A stretch of DNA of 64,000 nt, from NCBI GenBank assembly GCA_018402725.1, contig JAGYII010000001.1, forward strand, positions 62,001-126,000, read 5' to 3'. The position numbers and the translations under genes were made by a program. Below, one piece after another: positions 1 to 8,807 of this stretch (its first letter is position 1; each line of letters begins with the position of its first letter). Below the pieces are notes generated by a model. That model saw only the letters and a list, made by a program, of their open reading frames with translations, was not told the origin of the DNA and ran no database searches. This DNA comes from Candidatus Izemoplasma sp. (GTDB lineage Bacteria > Bacillota_I > Bacilli_A > Izemoplasmatales > Izemoplasmataceae).

Positions 1-828
1 CTTTCTTATCCGAAAGACCAAGTAAAACTGGGTGGCAAAGGCTATGGAATCGTCGCCAGGTATGCGTACGGAGAAGATTATCATCAAACCTTTAAGAAAC
101 GGTTTGATGTCTTGAAAGAAGAAGCCCTTAATGAAGGCTTTCATATTGAGGGGAAAGCGGATGTTTCGCCGATTGAAGAACGTCAACTCGGTCTGATATC
201 GGGGCTGGGGTATTTGGGGTATAACGACCTCCTTATTCATCCTGAATTTGGAACTTACATGATGTTAGGGACGGTCTTTATTGAAGAAAAGTTGGATCCT
301 GTCATCATGCAAATCAATGATGAATGCGGGGAATGCCGGTTATGTATTGAAGCGTGCCCTGGGGATGCATTGAGTGTCGATGGGTACACCAAAGACAAGT
401 GTTTATCCTTTCAAAATCAGATGAAGCTTCCCTTTACTCTTGAAGAGATTAAACCCTTTAAAGCGATGCTTTTTGGGTGTGATATTTGTCAGCGAGTGTG
501 TCCTAAAAATAAAGCGATTACCTCCAAACATCACCCTGAATTTGAACCCGATGGGATGGAGCGGATTGACTTAGCGGAACTTCTAACTTTATCAAACCGA
601 GCGATTCAAAAGAAATATCAAAATTATGCTTTTTCATACCGGGGCGGCTTATTACTTAAACGCAACGCGATTATGTTGATGTATAACCAACGTCAAACCA
701 AATATCTCGATTTAATAAAAAAAACCTACCACGATTATAATCATGTCGATTGGTTTGAAAAAACGGTGGGTTTAATTATCCAAGAAATGGAGGCCTCCCT
801 TGAATCACGTCGTTTTATACCAGCCTGA
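1..828 (+). CDS. queG: Epoxyqueuosine reductase QueG, C-terminal part (5' end outside window)
   Basis: The frame is open from base 1, so the start lies upstream. The protein reduces epoxyqueuosine to queuosine at tRNA position 34, using cobalamin and two iron-sulfur clusters. The visible part carries a ferredoxin-like pair of 4Fe-4S motifs: CGECRLC...CP, then GCDICQRVCP. These are the cluster ligands typical of QueG, and the segment before them ends in the family's YGEDYH stretch. The C-terminal helical region has no unusual feature. It ends in TGA, which shows UGA is a stop here. It overlaps the next gene, trmL, by 29 bases, so the two tRNA wobble-modification genes are probably cotranscribed. 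Confidence 0.93.
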   Translation, partial: LSYPKDQVKLGGKGYGIVARYAYGEDYHQTFKKRFDVLKEEALNEGFHIEGKADVSPIEERQLGLISGLGYLGYNDLLIHPEFGTYMMLGTVFIEEKLDPVIMQINDECGECRLCIEACPGDALSVDGYTKDKCLSFQNQMKLPFTLEEIKPFKAMLFGCDICQRVCPKNKAITSKHHPEFEPDGMERIDLAELLTLSNRAIQKKYQNYAFSYRGGLLLKRNAIMLMYNQRQTKYLDLIKKTYHDYNHVDWFEKTVGLIIQEMEASLESRRFIPA

Positions 829-1315
829 AATCCCCCAAAACACAGGAAATATCATGCGCACCTGTGTGGCTGTTAATGCAAAACTGCACCTCATAAAACC
901 ATTAGGATTTTCATTAGATGAAAAACATATCAAACGGAGTGCAGCCAATTATTTAGAACATCTCGATTATCAAGTCTATGAAAATATTGAAAGTTTTTTT
1001 GAACAAAATCAAGGGGAATATTACTTTTTGACTCGCTATGGTAAAAAAGCGCCCAGTGCCTTTAATTACCAATCGACGGACGTCCATCGATATTTCATCT
1101 TTGGCTCTGAGTCGACGGGGATGCCCAAGGATTTACTCGAAAAAAACCTAGATCGGTGTTTTAGACTTCCGATGAGCGGACACATTCGAAGTATGAATTT
1201 ATCGAATGTGGTAGCGATTATTATGTATGAAGTCATGCGTCAACAGGATTATCAAGGACTAGAAGCCTTTGAACCTGATCATTTTAAAGGAAAAGATTAT
1301 CTCAAGTCGCGTTGA
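800..1315 (+). CDS. trmL: tRNA (cytidine/uridine-34-2'-O)-methyltransferase TrmL
   Basis: This is a small SPOUT-family methyltransferase of 171 residues, the usual length. It is expected to methylate the ribose of the wobble base in tRNA-Leu isoacceptors. The N-terminus (YQPEIPQNTGNIMRTC) and the C-terminal knot region (FGSESTGMP, then RLPMSGHIRSMNLSNVVAI) are the family's SAM-binding trefoil-knot motifs. The start is TTG at 800, preceded by GGAGG at 789-793 with a 6-base spacing. It lies inside the end of queG, which suggests translational coupling. Confidence 0.94.
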   Translation: MNHVVLYQPEIPQNTGNIMRTCVAVNAKLHLIKPLGFSLDEKHIKRSAANYLEHLDYQVYENIESFFEQNQGEYYFLTRYGKKAPSAFNYQSTDVHRYFIFGSESTGMPKDLLEKNLDRCFRLPMSGHIRSMNLSNVVAIIMYEVMRQQDYQGLEAFEPDHFKGKDYLKSR

Positions 1316-1365
1316 GGTCATCTTTTTTTTATTCGCTATGCTATACTTTAAGTAATAAGGATGTG

Positions 1366-1908
1366 ATGAAGATGGAACCGAACCTTGGTCAAACCGTCGT
1401 CGTGCAAAGTTACAAGCATGATGAACGCCTTCATCGCATATGGGCGAAAGCAACCATTATTGATAGTAGTAAATCCCAAATCATTGTCGCGAACCAGAGA
1501 ACCAAAGTGATTGAAGCCAATGGACGTTTTTGGTACACCAAAGAACCTTCGGTCACCTGGTTTTATAAAGAACACTGGTTTAACATCATTGGCATCATTA
1601 GACCCAATGGAATTTATTATTACTGCAATATTGCCTCCCCCTATGTGATTGATGAAGAGGCCCTCAAGTATATTGATTATGATTTAGACATTAAAGTTAA
1701 TAAAGATTTGACCTATAAGCTATTAGACCGTAAGGAATACAAAGAAAATTTAAAGAATATGCATTACTCAGAAAAGCTTCAAAATATTCTTGAATCCCAG
1801 CAAGAACTTTTAAAAAAATGGATTGAAGAAAAGACGGGTCCTTTTACGGGAGGCGTTGTGGAACAACTCTATGAGCGCTACTTAATTTTGAAACCAGAAA
1901 CCCCTTAA
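1366..1908 (+). CDS. DUF402 family nucleoside tri/diphosphatase (YgaC-like)
   Basis: The 180-residue protein matches the DUF402 family found across Bacillota. Some members hydrolyse nucleoside di- and triphosphates. Recognisable stretches are QSYKHDERLHRIW near the N-terminus, GIYYYCNIASP in the middle and ALKYIDYDLDIKV, which carries the acidic metal-binding residues. The start could be ATG 1366 or ATG 1372. An AAGG at 1357-1360 fits the first better, and both give the family's normal N-terminus. A longer reading from 1312 is not needed. The stop codon lies within a terminator stem. Confidence 0.85.
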   Translation: MKMEPNLGQTVVVQSYKHDERLHRIWAKATIIDSSKSQIIVANQRTKVIEANGRFWYTKEPSVTWFYKEHWFNIIGIIRPNGIYYYCNIASPYVIDEEALKYIDYDLDIKVNKDLTYKLLDRKEYKENLKNMHYSEKLQNILESQQELLKKWIEEKTGPFTGGVVEQLYERYLILKPETP

Positions 1909-1932
1909 TTACAACAATTAAGGGGTTTTTTA
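1899..1932 (+). terminator. Rho-independent terminator after the DUF402 gene
   Basis: A perfect 12-base stem (AACCCCTTAATT paired with AATTAAGGGGTT) with a 5-base loop is followed by a T run. The stop codon of the DUF402 gene is inside the left arm. Confidence 0.93.
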
Positions 1933-2004
1933 TAGTTTACAAAAGGGGTCTGAAATGTTACTTTTAATGGGTATCTTACGTCTAAAATATCGAGGGTAAA
2001 AGCA

Positions 2005-3030
2005 ATGAAAAAATGGATCGCTTTAGGCCTAATGATGATCGCTGGATTATCCGGCTGTACCTTGTCAGATGGGTCCGATGAGTCAATCACCCTTTTTACG
2101 CAGCGTCACTATGATGTGGACCAACAACTCTATGATCAGTTTTATGAAGAAACGGGCATAAAAGTCAATATCGTATCGGCCAATGCGGATGAATTGATGA
2201 ACCGTTTGGCGACCGAAGGCGAAGACACCGCCGCCGATGTTTTATTATTAGTCGATGCCGGAAAGCTTCATCTCGCTTCTGAAAATCAACTCCTGCAAGC
2301 GGTTGAATCAGACGTCTTAAATATCAATGTTCCCTCGCAACTTAGAAGCCCTGAAAACCTTTGGTTTGGACTCACCATCCGCGCTCGAGTCTTAGTGTAT
2401 CATCCAGACCGCGTCAGTCCGAGTGAATTATCAACGTATCAAGCCCTCACTGAACCTGAATGGGAAGGCCGCGTGGTAACCCGGACTTCAACCAATATCT
2501 ATTCACAAAGTTTAACCGCATCATTGATTGCAGTGTATGGGGAAGCCGCCACGCGTCAATGGGTGAGAGGTCTTGTTAATAACTTAGCTCATTCCCCCCG
2601 TGGAAACGACCGTGACCAAGCCAAACAGGTGATGTCAGGCGAAGCCGATGTCGCTATTATGAATACGTATTACATGGGCCGGATGCTTACATCCGCAGAT
2701 CCCTTTGAACAAGAAGTGGCTCAAACTTTACGTGTCTTTTTCCCGAATCAAGAGACCACAGGCACTCACATTAACTTATCCGCCGCTGGCGTCACCAAAT
2801 ACGCAAAGAACGTAGACGGTGCGATTAAGTTCATTGAATTTTTAAGCAGTGAAAAGGCTCAAGGTATTTTTGCAGCCGCCAATTATGAATACCCCGTCAA
2901 TCCGAGGGTTGAAATGGATGATTTACTTAAGTCTTGGGGGCCATTTAAAGCCCAAGATATAAACTTAGCCTTACTAGGGGTCCATGCTCAAAGAGCGGTG
3001 ATTATTATGGATGAAGAGGGCTGGGAATAA
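2005..3030 (+). CDS. fbpA: Ferric-iron ABC transporter substrate-binding lipoprotein (FbpA/FutA-like)
   Basis: This 341-residue extracytoplasmic lipoprotein is expected to bind ferric iron and deliver it to the adjacent permease. It has a short signal peptide with lipobox LSGC, the lipidated cysteine being C18. A type-2 periplasmic-binding fold follows, starting ITLFTQRHYDVDQ. The paired tyrosines Y222-Y223 in NTYYMGRM match the iron-coordinating YY pair of FbpA-type proteins. The permease follows after 15 bases and the ATPase after that, giving a complete importer. The metal specificity rests on the family resemblance and the YY pair. Confidence 0.85.
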   Translation: MKKWIALGLMMIAGLSGCTLSDGSDESITLFTQRHYDVDQQLYDQFYEETGIKVNIVSANADELMNRLATEGEDTAADVLLLVDAGKLHLASENQLLQAVESDVLNINVPSQLRSPENLWFGLTIRARVLVYHPDRVSPSELSTYQALTEPEWEGRVVTRTSTNIYSQSLTASLIAVYGEAATRQWVRGLVNNLAHSPRGNDRDQAKQVMSGEADVAIMNTYYMGRMLTSADPFEQEVAQTLRVFFPNQETTGTHINLSAAGVTKYAKNVDGAIKFIEFLSSEKAQGIFAAANYEYPVNPRVEMDDLLKSWGPFKAQDINLALLGVHAQRAVIIMDEEGWE

Positions 3031-3045
3031 AAACCGGAGAATCGA

Positions 3046-4680
3046 ATGCAACGTATTTTATCCGCACTAAATATATTTAACATAGCTTCATTCTTATTAG
3101 CCCTGATGATGGGGCTACCACTTTTGAATATCCTTTTAGGAGTCTTTGAAGCCCCTAGTGCGGCTTGGATTCACATTCGTGAAAACTTATTATTTACAAC
3201 GATTATCAATACCTTAAGTCTGCTTAGTTGGGTCGCAATTTTAGCGGCGGTAATGGGTACTTTTGCAGCGATCGTGGTAACGCGCTATGAATTTAAAGGG
3301 CGGCAATTGCTCAGCTGGTTGTTGGTGATTCCCTTGGCAATTCCTGCCTATATTTTAGGGTATGTCTATGCTGATATGGTGTCATTTACCGGGACAGTCA
3401 CTCGATTTTTTAGAACGTTAGGCCTTGATCTTTCGTTAAATGTGATGAGCTTAAGAGGGGCCGCTTTTATTTTTTCGTTGACTTTATATCCCTATGTTTA
3501 CATGATTGTCAGGAGTGCTTTAAATAAACAAAGTGCCTCTTTTTCAGAAAGTGCAAGAACCCTTGGATTATCCCCATTAAATGTTTTTTGGAGAATTACA
3601 GTTCCTTTATTAAGACCGGCCATGGTTGCAGGTACTTTTTTAGTTTTGTTAGAAACCTTAAATGATTATGGACTGGTCAGTTATTTTAATATCCGGGTCT
3701 TTAGCTTTGCGATTTTTGATGCGTGGTTTCGCTTAGGCGATTTAAATGCAGCGATTCGTTTGGCGGCTATTTTATTACTCCTGGTCTTAAGTTTAGTTGT
3801 TATTGAACGTCTTTTAAGAGGAAACCGGCGTTATACGATGGATATCAGAAGCCGGCCCATTAAACGCCTCTCTTTGAAGGGATACCAAAAAATATTTCCC
3901 ACCCTTCTCTGGTCTTTATTAACGCTTGCTATGTTCATTCCACTTTTACAATTGTTGTACTATGCCTTCCTAACTTGGCAAAGAACCCTCAACCTACAAC
4001 TCTTTTATGTGATCATTAATTCAATCAGCCTTGCGCTCGTAGTGACGGTGGTCATTGTGACGTTTGCGTTGCTTCTTACCAATGCGAACCGGGGGAAAAA
4101 GTCTCTCCAAAAAAACGCGATGATTCGCTTCACGACCCTCGGTTATGCAATACCTGGGGCGGTGATTGCGGTCGCCGTTTTGGTGAGTTTTGTCTGGTTA
4201 GATGAGCAATTTAATCCCCTTTATCAAATCTTCTTTAGTGACTCGCGTCGTTTGATTTTGACCGGTTCGATCATGATGTTAGGCTTTGCGATGGTACTCC
4301 GGTTCATGGCCATCGGCTATAGCAATCTAGAGGCTCAATATGATAAAATTGGAGAGCGATTCACGACCGCGAGTTATACGTTAAATCATGGTAAACTAAA
4401 GACACTCTTTAAAGTTGATATCCCTTTATTAAAAGGGGGACTCCTTGCGGCCTTTATTATTGTCTTTATCGATGTCTTAAAAGAACTGCCCTTGACCTTA
4501 ATTTTAAGACCCACCAATTATGATACCCTCGCTTCATTGGTATATACGTATGCCAGAGAAGAAATGATTCAAGAGACGGCCATCCCATCTTTAGTTTTGA
4601 TTGGTCTAGCCTCGATTGCGGTTTACATTCTCACCCACGTCAATGTTAAAAAAGGAGACTTGGATGTACGTAAAAATTAA
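3046..4680 (+). CDS. fbpB: Ferric-iron ABC transporter permease (FbpB-like, two fused permease modules)
   Basis: The 544-residue integral membrane protein has about twelve hydrophobic segments arranged as two repeated BPD-type permease halves. Each half has an EAA loop for ATPase docking: one near SESARTLGLSPLNVFWRI and one near EASYTLNHGK-type sequence in the second half. Fusion of both halves is normal for FbpB/ThiP-type importers. It sits between the binding protein and the ATPase, and its last 17 bases overlap the ATPase gene. Confidence 0.87.
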   Translation: MQRILSALNIFNIASFLLALMMGLPLLNILLGVFEAPSAAWIHIRENLLFTTIINTLSLLSWVAILAAVMGTFAAIVVTRYEFKGRQLLSWLLVIPLAIPAYILGYVYADMVSFTGTVTRFFRTLGLDLSLNVMSLRGAAFIFSLTLYPYVYMIVRSALNKQSASFSESARTLGLSPLNVFWRITVPLLRPAMVAGTFLVLLETLNDYGLVSYFNIRVFSFAIFDAWFRLGDLNAAIRLAAILLLLVLSLVVIERLLRGNRRYTMDIRSRPIKRLSLKGYQKIFPTLLWSLLTLAMFIPLLQLLYYAFLTWQRTLNLQLFYVIINSISLALVVTVVIVTFALLLTNANRGKKSLQKNAMIRFTTLGYAIPGAVIAVAVLVSFVWLDEQFNPLYQIFFSDSRRLILTGSIMMLGFAMVLRFMAIGYSNLEAQYDKIGERFTTASYTLNHGKLKTLFKVDIPLLKGGLLAAFIIVFIDVLKELPLTLILRPTNYDTLASLVYTYAREEMIQETAIPSLVLIGLASIAVYILTHVNVKKGDLDVRKN

Positions 4681-5341
4681 TGATTTAAGTTTTGAATACA
4701 AACCGCACACTCCTGTCTTAATAGGCATTGATTTTTCGATGGATGAGGGTGAAGTGGTCGCTGTCTTAGGCTCCTCCGGAAGTGGAAAGTCGACTTTATT
4801 GCGTTTGATGTGTGGCCTAGAAAAGCCAGTTGAAGGATGTATTTCAGTTAATCAATGTACACTCTGTTCGAAACACGTATTTTTAAATCCTGAAAAAAGA
4901 GAAGTAGGAATGGTCTTTCAAGACTATGCCTTATTCCCTCATTTAACCGTTGAAAAAAACATTGGCTTTGGGTTACGTCATAAGAAAAAAGTCGACAAAG
5001 AAGCCCGGATTGAAGAGATGCTGACTTTAATCGATATGAATGATTTTAAATCAGTCTATCCTCATGAGCTTTCTGGGGGCCAACAACAACGTGTGGCCTT
5101 AGCCCGGGCGATGGCCCCAAATCCTGATGTATTACTTTTAGATGAACCCTTTTCAAATCTTGATGCTGATTTAAAAGAACGGATTCGAAAAGACTTAAGA
5201 AGGATATTTGAAAAAACCAAGATGACGTGTATCTTAGTCACGCACGATTATGATGATGCGATGAGTATCGCAGACCGGATTGTGTATTTAGAAGGCGGTC
5301 AAATCATTCGCCAAGAAAAAGGCATTCAAAAACGTGCTTAG
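4664..5341 (+). CDS. fbpC: Ferric-iron ABC transporter ATP-binding protein, short form
   Basis: This ABC ATPase energises the iron importer. Walker A is GSSGSGKST, the Q-loop is VFQDYALFPH, the signature is LSGGQQQRVALARA, Walker B is VLLLDEP and the H-loop is THD. The start ATG 4664 follows AAAGGAG at 4651-4657. An upstream in-frame ATG at 4616 lies deep in the permease and has no ribosome site. At 225 residues it lacks the C-terminal regulatory/TOBE domain usually found in FbpC and other CUT1-type ATPases of about 350 residues. Confidence 0.88.
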   Translation: MYVKINDLSFEYKPHTPVLIGIDFSMDEGEVVAVLGSSGSGKSTLLRLMCGLEKPVEGCISVNQCTLCSKHVFLNPEKREVGMVFQDYALFPHLTVEKNIGFGLRHKKKVDKEARIEEMLTLIDMNDFKSVYPHELSGGQQQRVALARAMAPNPDVLLLDEPFSNLDADLKERIRKDLRRIFEKTKMTCILVTHDYDDAMSIADRIVYLEGGQIIRQEKGIQKRA

Positions 5342-5354
5342 GCGCGTTTTTTTT
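5328..5354 (+). terminator. Rho-independent terminator after the iron importer
   Basis: The stem AAAACGTGC pairs with GCGCGTTTT (one G-T pair) across a TTAG loop and runs into a T tract. The stop codon of fbpC lies at the stem. Confidence 0.88.
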
Positions 5355-5425
5355 ATCTTATAATTAGGTCAGCAACTCATCTTTTAAACGCGGATTATGG
5401 TACAATAAAGACGCAGGAGGGCACC

Positions 5426-6343
5426 ATGTCACGTAAACATTTTTGGATATTACTCGGGGTAGGTTCTTTAATCACCCTAGGCCTAATTATCGTTGCAAAC
5501 GCCCTCAGTGTCGGCCGTGAACTTTCTAGGTTAGGCGCCTGGGTCGAGTATAGTTTTTATGGCCTCTTGGGGCTTTTTATCTTTGTCTTTATTTTACGCC
5601 CCATCCACGGAATCCTCGTGGCGCCTGCGTTTCAACTTCCGGCTTTAAATGACAATCAAGCCCGTGAAAAAACGTACCTTAAAGCCTTAAAAAAACTTCA
5701 GAAATTAGATTATTTAAATGATGATGATCAACTAAAAATTGCACAAGCTTTAAAAACAAAAACCGATTTAAAACCGGTGACGCAGGCCATGTATCAAGGG
5801 CCCATGCGTAAAGAGATGGACGAGATCATTATTTTTCATGCGAAAACCATTATGACCACCACGGCCCTCTCACAAAATGGATCTTTAGATATGCTTGCGG
5901 TCATCGCAACCAATCTTAAAATGATTTCTAAGTTAGTCAAAGCCACCGGTTACCGGCCCTCATATGTCCATTTAAGTAAGCTTGCTTTGAACGTGACTGT
6001 GACTGCTATGATTGCTGAGGGCTTAGAAGATGTCGATGTTACAGAATGGATGCCCTCTAAAATAAGTGAGACGATCACTGATATTCCGCTTTTAAGAGGC
6101 GCGACGAATAGTTTATTTCAAGGCTTAACTAACGGTCTACTTGCGCTTAGAATTGGGATCATTACTCGCCGATATTTATTTCAAGACCCCTTGGTTCTAA
6201 ACCCCAAACAATTACGGATTGCCGCTTATAAAGAATCTTTTAGTCTTATCCCTAAACTATTAAAAGAAGGGGTATTTAATGTCCCTAGAACGTTTATCAG
6301 CTTATTGGCTAAAGTCTTTAAAAAAGCCCCAGAGGCTGTTTAA
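5426..6343 (+). CDS. DUF697-like membrane protein of unknown function
   Basis: This 305-residue protein has two N-terminal membrane segments (about residues 7-27 and 44-62), then a soluble helical part. It then has a DUF697-type region with TTALSQNGSLDMLAVIATNLKMISKL, characteristic of that family. A hydrophobic stretch around residues 190-215 may insert in the membrane. DUF697 proteins are often linked to GTPases, but none is adjacent here. A strong ribosome site (GGAGG) precedes ATG 5426. The last base overlaps the start of nadD (TAATG), so it is probably cotranscribed with the NAD genes. Function is not known. Confidence 0.7.
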   Translation: MSRKHFWILLGVGSLITLGLIIVANALSVGRELSRLGAWVEYSFYGLLGLFIFVFILRPIHGILVAPAFQLPALNDNQAREKTYLKALKKLQKLDYLNDDDQLKIAQALKTKTDLKPVTQAMYQGPMRKEMDEIIIFHAKTIMTTTALSQNGSLDMLAVIATNLKMISKLVKATGYRPSYVHLSKLALNVTVTAMIAEGLEDVDVTEWMPSKISETITDIPLLRGATNSLFQGLTNGLLALRIGIITRRYLFQDPLVLNPKQLRIAAYKESFSLIPKLLKEGVFNVPRTFISLLAKVFKKAPEAV

Positions 6344-6930
6344 TGGTTAAAGATCGGACTGTGGTCGTTCTTGGTGGCGCCTTTAATCCGCCCACAAACG
6401 CTCATTATCGTTTGTACCAAGAAACTAAAAAAGTGCTTCAATTTGACCATTTTATTTATCTCCCTGTTCACGTCAACTATCCCAAAGCCGATTTGGTATC
6501 CAATCATCATCGTCTTTCGATGTTAGAGATCATGACTCAAAATGATCAAGACGTGGTTGTTGAAGGTTATGAATTAGACCAACTGACCTTTCAAGGGACG
6601 TATCATACGCTTAAGGCCCTTGAAAAAAAATACAAGGCTTCAGTCATTTTTGCTCTAGGAACTGATCAAGCCATGACGTTAAAAAACTGGATTGAAGCAG
6701 AGCGCTTAGTTAATGAGTTTCAGTTTATCGTTTTTGAGCGGCAAGCTCGCTTTAAAGACCTTATTCAAAACGATCCTTTTTTACAACGTGTGGCCGGTCG
6801 GTTCATGGTCATTGAGATGGATGACGAAACGGCTTCGATCGATTACCGTACCCATAAAAATTATTCCTTACTTCACCCGAATGTACTAGAATATATAAAG
6901 ACGCATCATCTTTATGAGGACCCAGTATGA
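6343..6930 (+). CDS. nadD: Nicotinate-nucleotide adenylyltransferase NadD, divergent
   Basis: The 195-residue protein is expected to adenylylate nicotinate mononucleotide to NaAD in NAD synthesis. The nucleotidyltransferase start GGAFNPPTNAH is present, but the usual HxGH reads TNAH. The C-terminal motif, usually ISSTxxR, is reduced to SIDYR before the normal ending NVLEYIKTHHLY. The adjacent nadE, overlapping by 4 bases, supports the NAD assignment. The motif changes leave some doubt over full activity or substrate preference. Confidence 0.8.
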   Translation: MVKDRTVVVLGGAFNPPTNAHYRLYQETKKVLQFDHFIYLPVHVNYPKADLVSNHHRLSMLEIMTQNDQDVVVEGYELDQLTFQGTYHTLKALEKKYKASVIFALGTDQAMTLKNWIEAERLVNEFQFIVFERQARFKDLIQNDPFLQRVAGRFMVIEMDDETASIDYRTHKNYSLLHPNVLEYIKTHHLYEDPV

Positions 6931-8807
6931 GTTATGCGCATGACTTTTTAAAAGTCACCGCGGTGAGTCCCCGCGTTCATGTGGGGAATCCCCCCAAAAA
7001 TCTAAAAGAAATCTTAGCGGTTTTAGAGTCATCTAAAGCGGCTTTTACGGTGTTCCCAGAATTATCTCTTACGGGGTATACCGCCAATGATTTATTCTTC
7101 CAAGGATCCTTACTCAAAGAAGTAAATGAGGCCTTAGAAACCTTACTTAAAACCAATCCTTATTCAGGCATTATTTTGTTAGGCGCTCCCTTTGATTATC
7201 AAGGCTTAATGTATAACGTGGTGTATGTCATTCAGGGCTCCAAGGTCCTAGGAATTGTGCCTAAATTATACTTACCTAACACCCAAGAATTTTATGAAAA
7301 ACGCTGGTTTACATCCGGGTTACATATTATAGATTCAGTCTCATCTGTCCGTATTTTCAATCAAACGGTTCCCTTTGGTTCGCTGCTTTTTGAGAATGAT
7401 GATCAATCACTTACTTTTGGTGTTGAAGTCTGTGAAGACATGTGGGCGCCGTTATCCCCAGGGAATCTTTTATCCTTACAAGGGGCGAAGATTATATTTA
7501 ATTTAAGTGCATCCAATGAAACCTTTGGGAAACGTCCGATCCGGCTCAATGCCATCTTAGAACACTCCCGCCGCAACATGGGGGCGTATGTGTATGTCAG
7601 TGCTGGGGCGAGTGAATCGACTTCTGAAACGGTCTTTTCAGGTCATCAAGTTTTTGCTCAAGCCGGATCACTCCTTTTAGAAAGTGAAGACTTCTCCCAA
7701 GAAACAAAATCCCTGACGACCGATCTAGACATCAGTTCAATCCGCTATCAACGTCAACATTTTTCATCCTACCGAGATTTAAAAGTAACGTCCTTATACC
7801 CGGTGGTAAAGGCTTCTTTTGCCTTAAAAAAAACAGCTGATTTAATCTTAGAAAGAGCCTTTGATCAAACGCCTTTTGTCCCTAAAACCGATGAATTAAA
7901 TGCCTTTAAAACCATCTCCGCTCTCCAAGAAGCCGCTCTTTTAAAGCGCGTATTACACACACAAGCTAAGACGTTGATTATCGGGGTGAGTGGGGGCTTA
8001 GATTCAACCCTAGCTTTATGTGTAGCGGTGAAAGTGGCTAAACAAGCTGATTTACCTTCCACGGCGGTAATGGGTGTGACGATGCCCGCAAAAGCAACTT
8101 CAAAACGAACATTTAACCAAGCTCAGGCATTGATGGAAAGCCTCAACGTCACGATTAAAACCATTTCAATTGAAGAGGCTGTTAAAGAACATTACACCTT
8201 GATTGAGCATGACGGACAGACCGAAGATGCTGCTTTTGAAAACGCGCAAGCAAGAACTCGGACGATGATTTTAATGAATCTCGCCAACATGCATCAAGGC
8301 TTAGTCATTGGCACCGGGGATATGAGTGAATTGGCTTTAGGCTTTGCGACATATAACGGTGACCAAATGAGTATGTATGGGATCAATCAAGGCATCCCTA
8401 AGACATTAGTTCGTTTCATGGTTGAATATTATGGACGCTATGGATTTGAAAAAGATCTATCTTCCATCATGCAGTCGATCATAGAAACCCCGATTTCACC
8501 CGAATTAACTGAAAATCAAGTCACTGAATCATTGATTGGTTCGTATGAAATCAATGACTTTATTTTGGTTCGTTATTTAAGACATGGTGATCCTGAAAGT
8601 CGGATTGCCTGGCTGATCGAAAAAACCTTCAAACTGAGTCCTCAAGAAGCCATGACCTATGTAAAACGCTTTTTCAAGCGGTTTTTTTCCCAACAATTTA
8701 AACGCCAAGCCTCCCCCGATGCTCCAAAAATTTGTGACATTGCCCTTGGTCCACGTTCTGATTTAAGACTACCCTCAGACATTAGCTATGGTGACCAGGA
8801 TGTCTAA
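6927..8807 (+). CDS. nadE: Glutamine-dependent NAD+ synthetase NadE
   Basis: The 626-residue enzyme amidates deamido-NAD using ammonia released from glutamine. The N-terminal nitrilase-like glutaminase domain has the triad E45 (FPELSLTGY), K113 (PKLYLPN) and C169 (EVCEDMW). The C-terminal synthetase domain has the PP-loop GVSGGLDST at residues 353-361. It later shows GTGDMSELALGF, also typical. It overlaps nadD by ATGA and mnmA by 8 bases. Length and domain order are normal for the fused glutamine-type enzyme. Confidence 0.95.
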   Translation: MSYAHDFLKVTAVSPRVHVGNPPKNLKEILAVLESSKAAFTVFPELSLTGYTANDLFFQGSLLKEVNEALETLLKTNPYSGIILLGAPFDYQGLMYNVVYVIQGSKVLGIVPKLYLPNTQEFYEKRWFTSGLHIIDSVSSVRIFNQTVPFGSLLFENDDQSLTFGVEVCEDMWAPLSPGNLLSLQGAKIIFNLSASNETFGKRPIRLNAILEHSRRNMGAYVYVSAGASESTSETVFSGHQVFAQAGSLLLESEDFSQETKSLTTDLDISSIRYQRQHFSSYRDLKVTSLYPVVKASFALKKTADLILERAFDQTPFVPKTDELNAFKTISALQEAALLKRVLHTQAKTLIIGVSGGLDSTLALCVAVKVAKQADLPSTAVMGVTMPAKATSKRTFNQAQALMESLNVTIKTISIEEAVKEHYTLIEHDGQTEDAAFENAQARTRTMILMNLANMHQGLVIGTGDMSELALGFATYNGDQMSMYGINQGIPKTLVRFMVEYYGRYGFEKDLSSIMQSIIETPISPELTENQVTESLIGSYEINDFILVRYLRHGDPESRIAWLIEKTFKLSPQEAMTYVKRFFKRFFSQQFKRQASPDAPKICDIALGPRSDLRLPSDISYGDQDV

